Shown: positions 11,801-23,800 of the stretch, piece after piece
How the letters are laid out: every line of letters starts with the position of its first letter
How positions within the stretch are numbered: the stretch's first letter is position 1
Assembly (NCBI RefSeq): GCF_001625305.1
Contig: NW_017803965.1
Span: 379,621-443,620 of the forward strand
Direction: 5' to 3'
Source of the DNA: Branchiostoma belcheri
Lineage: Eukaryota; Chordata; Leptocardii; Amphioxiformes; Branchiostomatidae
DNA: 64,000 nucleotides
Notes under the pieces: model-generated
Databases searched by the model: none
Seen by the model: only the letters and a program-made list of their open reading frames with translations
What the model was told of the DNA's origin: nothing
Program-made: the position numbers and the translations under genes

Positions 11801-14800
11801 GTAGCTGCAAAAGAAGTCAATAAAGCACCACCTGAAACAGCTGCAACAGATGTGGATAAAGTAACATCTGAAGCAGCTGCAAAAGATGTGGATAAAGTAC
11901 TGCCCGAAACAGCTGCAAAAGATGTGGAAAAAGTACCACTTGAAACAGCTACAAAAGATATGGGAAAAGTACCACCTGAAACAGCTACAAAAGATGTGGA
12001 TAAAGCACCACCTGAAGTAGCTACAAAAGATGTGAATGAAGAACCACCTGAACCAGCTGCAAAAGATGGGGATAAAGTAGCTGCAAAAGAAGTCGATAAA
12101 GCACCACCTGAAACAGCTGCAACAGATGTGGATAAAGTAACATCTGAAGCAGCTGCAAAAGATGTGGATAAAGTACTGCTCGAAACATCTTCAAAAGATG
12201 TGGAAAAAGTACCACCTGAAACAGCTACAAAAGATATGGATAAAGTACCACCTGAAGTAGCTACAAAAGATGTGAATGAAGTACCACCTGAAGCAGCTGT
12301 TAAAGATGGGGATAAAGTACAACCTGAAGCAGCTGCTAAAGATTTAGATGAGGCACCAACAGAAACAGCAGCTCTCATGAGTGACTCTAAAACTCCTTCC
12401 AAAACAGATGTTAAAGTTTCACCTATAGTGCCATCAGAAACATCTGCTAAGGACAAAACTAAGGAACATTTAAAAGCAGCTGTAAAAGATAAAGAGAAAG
12501 ATGCTAAAGATGAAGCTAAGGCAGAACCATCTGGTGAAAAGGAAGATAAGGTACCATTGGAACCAGCTGATAAAGATAAAACTAGACAATTGTCGGAAGC
12601 TTTTGCAAAAGAGGAAGCTAAAGAACTATCAGCTGAAGCTAAAGTAGCATCAGAAAAGAGGACTGTAGAATCATTAGAATCAACTGTCGCAGTAACATCA
12701 GAGTCAGGTGTCAAGGGTGATGCTAAAGAACTTCCACAGCCAGATAAAAAAGATCCAGATGATGAACATAAAAAAACTGCAGAAGTAGGTACAAAAGATG
12801 AAGCTAAAGAACCTTCAAAGTTAGTTGTTAAAGATGAAGCTAAAGTAACCGAGGAAACAGTTGCTAAAGATGAAACTAAAGTCTCATCAGAGCCACCTCT
12901 AAAAGTTGAAGCCAAGCTACCGGCAGAACCAGATGTGCAAGAACCAACTAAAGATGAAGCTAAACAGACACCTGTCCCCACTCCTGACAAGCTCCCTGCA
13001 TCAGATGGTGTACAGGCAGCAAAGGCTTTCCCAGATACAGCTTTACAAGAAAAAGCATCCCAGGGGGTCAGTAATCTACCAGGTGATGCTAAGCAGCCCG
13101 TGCAATCAAAGGACAAGCCTCATCCTGTGACAGAATCAAAGGATTCCAGATCAGAAGACCAGGCAGGTCCTGAGGTAGATAAGGGATTATCTAACCCCCA
13201 TGATGATACCATTAAAGAGGATCTGGCACCTCTGCAAAAATGTAAAGAAGAAGAGAAGGCCACTGATGATAAAGGTAAACCAGATGAAAAACAAATCCCG
13301 GATTCAAGAGATGAGAAAGACATAAAAGACATCGTAGGGTCAAAAATGCCAACCAAAGAGGATAAGGAAGTTTGTGAACCCAAAATAGAGGATGTTGAAA
13401 AACCTGTTAAATCAGGCAAAGGCAGTAAGGGGGAAGTAGCTGAAAGTATAGCATTAAACAAGGTGTCAGGTCAGAGCAAGGACAAAGATACGGAGCCAAC
13501 TTCAGAGGTTACTGATGAAATAACTGTAGCACAGGAATCTGCAAAAGATCAGAAGGAGCCCGAAAAGGTTTCAGAGCCTGAGAAGCTGAAGGAACTGGCT
13601 GCGACTGAATATAAGAAAGATCACCCTGAACCCAAGGTGGAATTAGATGATTTGTCTAAGAAGGTGAAAGATGCTGATGCGGACAGAGATGTTACAGTGG
13701 ATAAGGATGCTTCAAAGTCAGCAGAAAAAGAAATAGATGCCGCTGGAAAGAAAGAGGGAGCACAGAAAGATGAGACCAGCGCTACGAAATCTCCAGAGCA
13801 AAGTGGAAAGAAGGATGAGGAGTCAGACACTACAAAAGCTGAGCCGAAAAAGGATAGCAATGAGAAAGTAATCCCTGATGACCAACAAAGGGGAAAAGAA
13901 GAGAAGGAAACAGACATCAGGGAGACTGGCAAGGAGGAAGGGATGGACATCAAAGGCACATCTGATGAGAAAAAGAATACTCCAGATGCATCAAAACCTG
14001 CAGAGGCCATTGTGGGGACAAGCCATAAAATTCCACAACAACCAACATCTATGGACGTGGGAATGGCCTCAGCAACACCAGAGACACTTACTGAGGAAGA
14101 AGACCATAAAGAGAAGGCTGTGGAGGAAGATAAGAAACAAGAGGAAGTAGACAAGCCATCTGTATCAGACATGGACAGTGCTAGAGTTGCAGCGCAGGTG
14201 GTAAATGGAGAGGTGGCTCATCCAGGTAAAAAGGTAGAAGAGGTCGTAATGGAAGAAGTTGTGAAGGCGGCCAAACCAGAAAAGGAAGACCTTCCTGAAG
14301 CAAGAAAGCTGTCTAATGGGCCAGTGGAGTGCCATACAGCCGATGACGAAACAGGTTACCGCACCTTTCATCTCATTCTTGTGCCAAATGACATAGTGTG
14401 CCATATTAGTGCCATCCGCCACCGCTGGTCCCTGCGTGTGTCAATGTACTTACTACCCACGTGAGCCAAGCCCCCACATTCTGCTGCTATGTCAAAGCCG
14501 CGCTTTCTAAAACTTACCCATTTTGCATTTCTAAGGGTTGTTCATTGTTTCTCATGGTTGCATCAAACACCAATACCAGGTCAAATACAGAATCAGTGTA
14601 CTGACCAATTTTTAGGAAGACAAACTTTGTTTTTTGTAGCTTCTTGCAAGCAGCTCCACAATTGCGAGTTACCGCCTTTTTGGTTTCTATATGTGCTCTC
14701 ATACTTGTACATGTACATAGCCTTCCAGCTTACAGCAACTCTTTCCTCTGTATTTACTTTCTTTGATAAGCACTTTTGCAGGTTTACAGATTCTTAAAGT

Positions 14801-17800
14801 GTTCATTAACAACAGAGAGAAGGACTACAGGACTGCTGAAGGCTTCTCTTTGTAACAAAGTACTTGATTGTGCAAAAATATTTCTTACACCACAGTTTTA
14901 TTTCAGATGGTCTGCTTGTTGTTACATGTAGATGTCATACTCGTAGTAATTCCCTTGTCCCAGGCCTGCAGCTTTGACATCTACTTTAAATTTGTCAACC
15001 CTGCTTTTGTCAGTGCTTAGGCCACACCAATTTAATTTCTTGGTTAACAGATTCGCCGCTTCGTTTTTTTCTGATTTGCAAATAAAAATAAAAATTCAGA
15101 ATCAACTGCAAAATGCTCATATTTTGCCCTGAACAGTTGGAAACAGTCCTTTTCTTTACTACTTGTTACAGTCATTCCATCTTTCAATGCAGTAGTATCA
15201 TTAAAAGTTCAAAATTCATTGTTTAAATTTTGAACCAGCCTGGTGTGTTGACTTCATGGGTCCTATCTTACCATTTTGGGCCATAATAGGATGCCTATGC
15301 CTGTTTTTATTTTTTTATTTTTTTCGCCCGCCCACTCCATTATTTTTCTAGAAAAATCCGTTAACCAAGAAATTAAATTGGTGTGGCCTTATCTGTGTAA
15401 ATGTGTGTTCCCCACTCATGATACATTGTAGTTGTTTGTTAGAATACTACAATTATTATAGGTTATATATTTCATAAATAACTAGTTGGCTACGTGTTCT
15501 ATTCATATACAGGAAAGTCACTAGTTTTGCATATCATAACCTCGTCTTGATCACCTTGATAAGTCCAGAATGACATGTGGTTGTGTAAGGTATTAATGCA
15601 CAATGAATTATTCCGTAACATATGTTTTGGAGACCATAAAAGTGTTGGGGCCTCCAAGGGGATGTTTATTTTATAGCATTATCATACATGTCATGTATAC
15701 AAAAATGTATATTAGGGAGAGAAAGGAAAAATCTTTCTTTAAAAATTTTAGGAATCTGTGATGTTAGACAGTCCCAAATGTATTTGTGATCAAAATTGCT
15801 CAAATGGATTTTCCATTATGCTGTGGTTTCTGTTGTTATTCCAGAAAGTTATTAGATTTCTGTTTTAGAAGGTTTTTAATTTATTTTATTCTTTTGAATT
15901 ATATTTCATATCTTGGCTTCGTATGGTGCTTTCATAATTTTGACATTTATTTCATGGCCTGTATTGTTGGTTCTTCTGATGTCATTGTTTCGAGTTTAAT
16001 GATAGAGCCCTCCTCAGTTCCAGTTTCTGTTCTAAAGTTTTGCTTTATGTTGTCTAGTATGTACAACTAGGTTGCTTCTGAATCAGCAATTTTCAAGAAG
16101 CAAACTGTGTAATATCTAGTATCTTTAGCAATTTGTTTGGTATTTGTTATACATGAACAAGTGTTAGTTACAAGTACATTAGAATGATGACAACCTACAT
16201 TGTAGTGTTAAACTCCCTCCTCCAACCTTCAGTATCACAGAAGCCCCAACTTTTCGACGACCACCCCCCTCCCCTGGAGGCCAGCCTGATCAATTTCGAC
16301 CGCAGTCCGGAAGATGTCACGCCGCCTCCCGAGACCGCGGACATGGATGACTTTATGGGACATACTGACCGCCAGGGTGTGTGAATCTGTACACGTTTGT
16401 GATTGGTTGTTCTTTGCCTGGCATATGCATGCAGTGTTCGAAATACCTGTCTGCAGTCTGCAATCTGCAGATAGATTTTCAAGATTGCAGAAGAAAAATT
16501 TATACAATCTGCAATTTTGCAGCAGGAAAAATTGGCACTTGGGATTTGATGCTTTTGGCCCCAAGGACAGACAACACTTAAGCTCCTGTTCTGAAACAAC
16601 AGTAGCTTCTTCACTAATTTGCATAAACCTTGTCTTGACTTGTTTATCTTTTGTTTCCTTTTGGACTTCCAAAAATTTGTCTTCACTAATTTGCATATCA
16701 ATCAATAGTTCATGCTTATAAACCTGCAAGATTGTAGTATGGAGGCTTGTGTATTGGCAGAAAGTATTTCCAAATTGCAGAACAAAATTTTTACTCTTCT
16801 GCAATATTGCAGAGCACTGAAAAAAAGTATTTCGACCACTGGCATGTTACAAGCAATCTGATTAGCTGATGGTTTTTGGAACCCCAACTCAAGCTACATT
16901 TGTACATATTTAATGACAGATGTGAGGTTTTCTAATACAGCTTTGGTCTTACAGAGTGAAACGTAGTATAAAAGTGCACTACAAATGTATGCACCATCAA
17001 ATTTTACAAATAATTATGTAAGTCAGGGCTCCAGACTAACTTTTGACTTAGGAGCACTGTGCTCCTAGCCCAAAACAATTGGGCGCACCAGCAAAAATCT
17101 AGGCGCACCACCAGAAAAATATTGTCCTAATTGTTTTTTTTTTCCACGTAATTTTGTTAAGGTTCCCCACTAAGTTCAACAAGAAAAAAATTGATACAGA
17201 CTCTACATGCATTTTCTACCTGGAGCTTGAAGCAAGTAAGCCTATTAGGAATTACTGTCATTAATATATGAAAATCTAAGTTACGAGTAGCTACCATCAT
17301 ATTTTCTTAAAGCATTTCCCCAACCAAATCACAGCTAAAACAAACAAGAAAGCCTTTTTAACCAGCACAGTGAGATTTCCAGTTGAGTTTTCACCCTTGG
17401 TGTGTATAATTGGTACTGGTCCCTGGGAATATAATCCACAGGGAAGCACAGTGCTTACAAACCAAAGAACCTCTTGTTCAAAGTTGTTGGTCTTAATTTT
17501 TGATTGGCGCACCATGCTACCATGATTTCAAATATGGTCGCACCTGTCAAAATTCTGGGCGCATTTGCCACCAAACCAGTGGCAGTCATGAGCCCTGTAA
17601 GTTTTCTCAGCTCATAATATATATTTTTTTTATTATGAGGTATGGTTCCAAAGCTGAATGGCAGATTTCTTTACATGTATTTCTATCCTATAAGGCTTAC
17701 CTTCAAAAAGACTTCTTATTTGCATTGTTTGCCTCTTTTAAGTTGTATTGTTGTGGGTTTGCAAGTCTTGTTTGTCAATATGTCACCAGCTTTAGAAGAA

Positions 17801-20800
17801 GCACACACGTTTTATAGACTTTTTGGTGTTTGTGGCTATCACATGGCAACACTCCTTTAGTTAGCTGTTTGCTTCTGTTATGTCTTAGTTTTTGTGTTGT
17901 TAACTTCGTGCTGGGCATTAGCTGTTTTGTTGTTCATTTCTTCATGTCACATCAATTATACATGTAGTTCAATGATATGTTTGTTACAGTTGCCCAATTT
18001 GTGATATTTTTGTAGCTCACTTGCCCAATTTTGATTTACCATCTTTGCTTTTAGTTCATCACAGTTACTTCTCTTTAGGCAAGCTTATAATCATTTGGTG
18101 CCTGTGCTTCCTATTATATGTACTTGTACAATTGTCTTGTCACAAGGCTTGCCTAAAGTGTCCACCTTAACTGTTCAATCACATTTTTCATGAAGTAATA
18201 TTTTAAGCACGTTTGAATATTTAAGACAGGTACATGTAATATGTTACACCTTGCAAGGGACAGCTTCTTCTCATGAAAGACTAGAATTATAACTAGAAAG
18301 GCCAATATTTGCTTTGGAGCAAATATAGCGATGGGTTCACCACATTTTACGACATGGCAGGGAAAGAATGAGAAACACAAGGGAAAACAATGATTTACAT
18401 TGATATAACTATAATATGAAGTAACATACAACTAAAACAACAGTTGGATAGCTATTCCCTACTTTATTGGTTAGGATTTTTAATTGCATAATGCAAACTG
18501 TTGATTTTCAAAAAAAAAACGTTCATGCCCCGCATTCCAATGCTGGAGCAGAAAAGCTTGAAATACCTACCAAAACACTTGAATAAAGACATATATACTG
18601 TCAGTATGGAAATGCTCTGTGCAGGTGTTAATCAAGTTAAATCCCAACAGCCAATCAGCAAGAAATGCTCTGTGCAGGTGGAAATGCTCTGTGCAGGTGT
18701 TAATAAAGTTAAATCCCAACAGCCAATCAGCAAGAAGTATAGAGGAAAGCTGCATGCCTATTGGTTGATGCCCTGCATTCCATTGTGATGACTCATGCCC
18801 AAACGTGGTAAACAAGGCACACTAACACAGTAATACATTTGCTATAACACAGCCAAAAAACTCAAATAAAACCATTCTAAAAGCCTGTATCACAATAATT
18901 TAAAAAACGCCTAGGGGTATTTGCCCACTGTACCTCCATACCAAATTTCAGGACCTTGGGCCCTAAAATGAAGAAGCTGAATCCATTTAAAAAATGGCAG
19001 GAGAAGGAGAAGGAGGAGAAGAAACATCAGAAAAAGCAATATGGGTTCACCACCACTTCGTGGTGTGGTGAACCCATAATAAGATTTTCCCACATATTAT
19101 TTATTTTGAAAACAATATGTAGTTAGTAACACGTTTTAGTATATGTTGAACGTTATTCCAAAACAAAGATTACACATAGATCAAATTTTCAACTTCATTC
19201 ATTATCCTGATGAAGGCGACAGTGGTCGTTGAAAATATTTTACTATGATCACTCACCAACACAGATGAACTTCCTTGATTACTAACACATTATTTGACCT
19301 TCCACGCATGCAGCTCCTAGGAATGAGGATGAAATAACAGAATCTGCCGTGGACGACTTTGTAGCTCTGAACCAGGAGGCAGTGAGCCTCATGGATACTT
19401 CCCACGCTCACGCCGCGCAGTATTTGGACGACATGGGTCCGCCCAAAACGGACAAAGCACCCCCTGACGTCCTTCCTCCCTCCTCACCTGGACAACATGA
19501 CGACATGTACAGTTTCCAGAGGCCCAAAGAAGAGGAGGGGTTAAAGTCATTAGGCGGATATAGGCCTGTGTATGCTAATGAGGGAGACGTGCAGTTGGAT
19601 AATGAGGGTAACAAGGTAGGAGAAGATTATGAGCCAGAGGAGGTGGGCTTCTCGTCGATGGTGGAGATGGCAGAACCTGTACAAAGGGAGCCGCCTGCCT
19701 GGTCCGGGGGAGCACCAGCTTGGTCTGAATCAGTGCCTGCGAATAAGGATTCAGAACCTGAATCTGAGGACGAGAATGTGGAACCTGCTGCTGCCAATGC
19801 TAACGTCCAGCCTGACAATGGGAATGTGGAGCCTGGAGTTTCTCCCTGGGAAGCAAAAGAGGAAGCCCCGCCCGCTCAGTGGGCACAGCCGTCCACAAAT
19901 CCGTTTGCGGCTTCCCTAAATCCATTTGACAGGCAGCCAGAAACGGCAAATGAACCCTTCGGTGTGGAAGACAAAGTGGTGGAACAAGCTTTTCCACAGG
20001 AACCTATGGATGTAGAGGAGCTGGATGAAGAGGCACGAGATGCCTTTCCTGACAAGGAGGAGCCGCCAATGATGGTTGGTGGGCTGGTCAACGCGGCCTT
20101 TGATGATGAAGAGGAAGAAGAAGAAAGGGAGGTAGCACAGTTCCCAGAACAGCAGAGGAAAGCTGAGGTGCGGGAAGATGAACAAGACCTGGAACAGCAG
20201 GAAGAAGAATCTGAATCAGAGGAAGAGGAAGAAGATGGTATTTTATTGACATTGTCACAAATCTTCACCTAATTTTCACTGCAAGCCATTTTACAAAATG
20301 CATTTTATGGTTAACAAGTTTCCACATTCAAGTTCTTGTATGTAATTGTAATCACTTATAGAAATTCCAGTTGGATAAATACTGCAAAAATTGATCTTAA
20401 GAGTTTTTGAGATAAAGGTAAATGTCAACAGTTCAGTATTTAAGAAGTCTCAGTTATAGAAAGTGAAGTAATGTTCTAATATATAACCATTCCTCTCCTA
20501 ACATGCAGCCATACATGTGGATGTACCTGTGTCACAACCTGAAGAGGAGAAACCACTTCAACAGGGTACAATTCCAAAAATATTAAATGTTAATGTTTCA
20601 TTCCATTTTCTACTAAATGTTATGTATTGCTTAATGTGGATGTCAAATGTTCATCTTTTGTCGTCTCTCAGAATGCACTTCATCAAGCTGTAAAAATGTG
20701 TTAAGTGTCAATATTGTTTGACTAAGGACTACTTTTTAGCAACACTCCTCCTAGCACATTATAGTAGTATTGCAGAAATGTTTATACATGTACTTCATTC

Positions 20801-23800
20801 TCTTCTGTCAAGAATACAATTTTTGTTACAATGTAAACTATGTTGCATTTCATTCATTTGTTGTTGTACAAAATATAATGTTTGTTACCCGTTATGTCAA
20901 AATGTTTAACATGTCCTCATCCATTGATGATGTTAATTATGATATAATATGGCATTTCTATGTGGGAAATCAGGTAAGAAGGATGGCATGTTGCAGTTTT
21001 GCTTAGTGCCACTGTGTGGCACTGCTGCTTTGTTACTATGTACATGTAGGTCCAAGGCAGTTAGGCAGATGATATTTGAAACTCAGGTGTTTCTTTGCCT
21101 AACTGTTCTAGTAGCAGAGTTAGTAGAATGCAATTGTTCTTATTGCTACAGCAGAAGACCTGTTTGCTGACCAGCCGTCTGACCAGGTGGTGCCGCAGCC
21201 CGACATTGTTCCAGGTATTTCCAGAGAAGAGGAGGAAGATGAGATAAAAGAAGCACCAGTTTCCGTGCCTGCAGAGGAGGTACAGATGCCTGCAGAAGTT
21301 CCCAAAGAAAGTGCAATTCCAGACGAGGACTTTGAGAGAGAGGTAGACGTCAGTGTGCCTGCTGAGGAGGTTGCCATGCCAACTGAGCCTGTTGCCATGC
21401 CAACTGAGCCTGTTGCCATGCCAACTGAGCCTGTTGTCATGCCAACTGAGCCCACTGCTGTGCCAGCTGAGCCTGTCTCCATGCCACCAGAACCAGCCCC
21501 CCAAGAGACCCTGTCCCCAGAGGATGAAGAGGCATTAGCTCTGGAGGAAGAGGAGCTTGCCAGGGAGCTTGCCAGGGAGGAAGCTGAATTAGCCAGAGAA
21601 GAAGAAGAAGAAGCCAGACTTGTCTCAGGAGAAGTAGAGACCAAGATGGACACTGCTGAAGATAAGCCAGAGGTTGCTGCTTTCATTACTGAGGAGCCTG
21701 GAGAGGCTCGCGTGCTTTCACCTGAACCTGGAGAGGCCCATGTGCTTTCTCCTGAGGCTGAGGAGACCCATGTGCTCTCTCCTGAGGCTGAAGAGGCTCA
21801 TGTGCTTTCTCCTGAGGCTGAGGAGGACCGTGTGGTTTCTCCTGAGGCTGAGGAGGCCCATGTGCTTTCTCCTGATGCTGAGGAGGCTCATGTGTTTTCT
21901 ACTGAGCCTGGAGAGGCTCGTGTGCTCTCACCTGAGGCTCCTAGCGAGGAAGAGGTTGCTTCTCCAGAGCTAGCTGCTGCCATGGCAGAAAAACCTGTCA
22001 CCCCCTCCACGGAGGAGGCCATGCCGACCCCGGACGAGCTGGCCATGCAGAGGGGAGTCATGGAGGAGGCTGACCAGGCAGAGGACGTCGTTCTCACCAA
22101 GGAAGTGCCAGAATTCGCAGCAGCTCTGGGAGCCGGAGCCATCTTTGGAAGCTTCGGGGAAGCAAAAGGTTTGGGATGGCTTGACGTCACTGGCGCCACC
22201 TTCTGAATCTCGTTCACACTGCACCGGCACAGTAGAAAAGCAATCACTGCTGCTACCTAAACTTACCTACCCTGATTATTGTTCAGTTCTGCTTTAGATG
22301 TTGCGTTGCACCACTTTTCAACCACAGGAGCCCCCTGCTTTTTCTTAGTGGGATTTATTTTTGATTAATCACAGACTGTAGAATTAATTTTCATTTGTGT
22401 GTTCCTTTTGGTATACTGTTGATGTTGATGAACTATGTTTAAGTTTTGTATTCCTTATTTTTGTTTCAACTTTATTTACAGCATGGCATGACGTACAAGC
22501 AGCTCTGAATGTCCAAGAGCAGTTACGTTTTCCTTATACTTTGTTCTCCTTTTCCTTAACATTCGTATGTGGACTATTGCAGTTCTCTACAATGCCAGCA
22601 CACACATGTACATTATTTGTAAATGATAAGTCACACTAAAATCAACTATCTCTACACAATTTTATTAAATTAAAGGAACAACACGGAGCACATCTGTATC
22701 ATACAAATATTGCATGCTATTTAATATTCAAATAATATATTATTATGATTAATGTTCACACTTCACATGAGGTTACATTTTCTATGTATTTACTACTGTA
22801 AACACGTTAATTGTTGTGTTACAGGAGAATAAAAAATGTAGACCTTGTATTCTTGCAAGCTTTAACATTTGCTAACAGTCAGTTTGAAAATGTTTTACAG
22901 GAGAGGTTGCTCCTGATGACTTACCAGTGGAAAAGACCACGCCGACATTTTCCGAGGCCGAAACGTTACCAGCCGAGACACCGGAGACCCTACCGTTAGC
23001 AGAGACGCCAGAAAAGTTACCTGCCGAGACACCTGAAAAACTGCTGGAAGAGACATCTGATGAGACACCTGAGAAGCCACCTGAGGAGACACCTGTTGAA
23101 GATGTTGCAGCTGCAAAACCTACACCTGAGCCAAAGAAGAAGGAGGAGGCTAAGAAGAAGGAGGGCAAGGTTTGTGTGGTCTTCATGTTTGCAGTCATCA
23201 TATTTTTTTTGGTTGACATTGCTGTCAGTGCTTTTGGTCAAAGTTAGGCACTTTGCTGTTTTTCTCCATCATTTATGATTTGATAATTTTGAAGCTGACT
23301 ACATTAAAACATGATGATGGTGTTAGCTGAATTGCTGAGGTCCACTGACTGTTCTAGACTGGTTTCTTGAAAATGCTGCTCCTTCTAAGAATCATAATAT
23401 TCCCAGTTTGGAGGCCACCCTTGTTTTCTCATGTTTGATACATGTAATTTAGGTTCTGGACTGCCAGGTCTGTCAGTATTTTACCTGAATTGCAGATAAA
23501 TCACAATGCAGCTACCCCAGGTTCTAGCTCAAATTCATGTAAATGTACTACATTATTGTAGCTACTGAACAGCTTTGTTTAGTTTGATAGGGCAATACAT
23601 GATGATACATGCACTTGAAGCAATGTTTTCCTCTACACACACTTAGACAAATATGTGGCAACAAACTTGGATACTGACTACAGTACTGTATGTATTTTAT
23701 GCTCGCATCCACTACATGTACATCAAGGCTTGCTCAGAAATACATGTATGTGTTGCTTTGAAGGGCACCTAGAAAATCTGGAAAAGACTATGCAGATGCA

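Larger units (their letters stand above)
16377..19313 (+). other. Intron with hAT-like MITE and repeats
   Basis: Holds the 410-bp element (16432), a ~72-bp tandem repeat (18606) and a dispersed repeat (18840). The stretch 17030-17600 contains repeated 'GGCGCACCA' phrases and may be a degraded repeat. Confidence 0.6.

Noticed and set aside
10918-13116. 732-codon open frame on the minus strand, Ser/Ala/Gly-rich with [12 protein letters not shown] repeats
   Set aside because: It lies exactly opposite the 36-bp minisatellites. Repetition of one open antisense unit keeps the frame open by construction, and there are no splice sites or start context.
16195-16804. Overlapping frames on both strands similar to frames at 44717-45162
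   Set aside because: The similarity follows the two copies of the 410-bp MITE, including non-coding parts. Substitutions do not favour silent sites and no start or splice signal fits.
22483-22560. Exon-like peptide [14 protein letters not shown] after a TTTATTTACAG acceptor
   Set aside because: No acceptable donor follows in a compatible phase, and the frame continues into hydrophobic, non-coding-like sequence.
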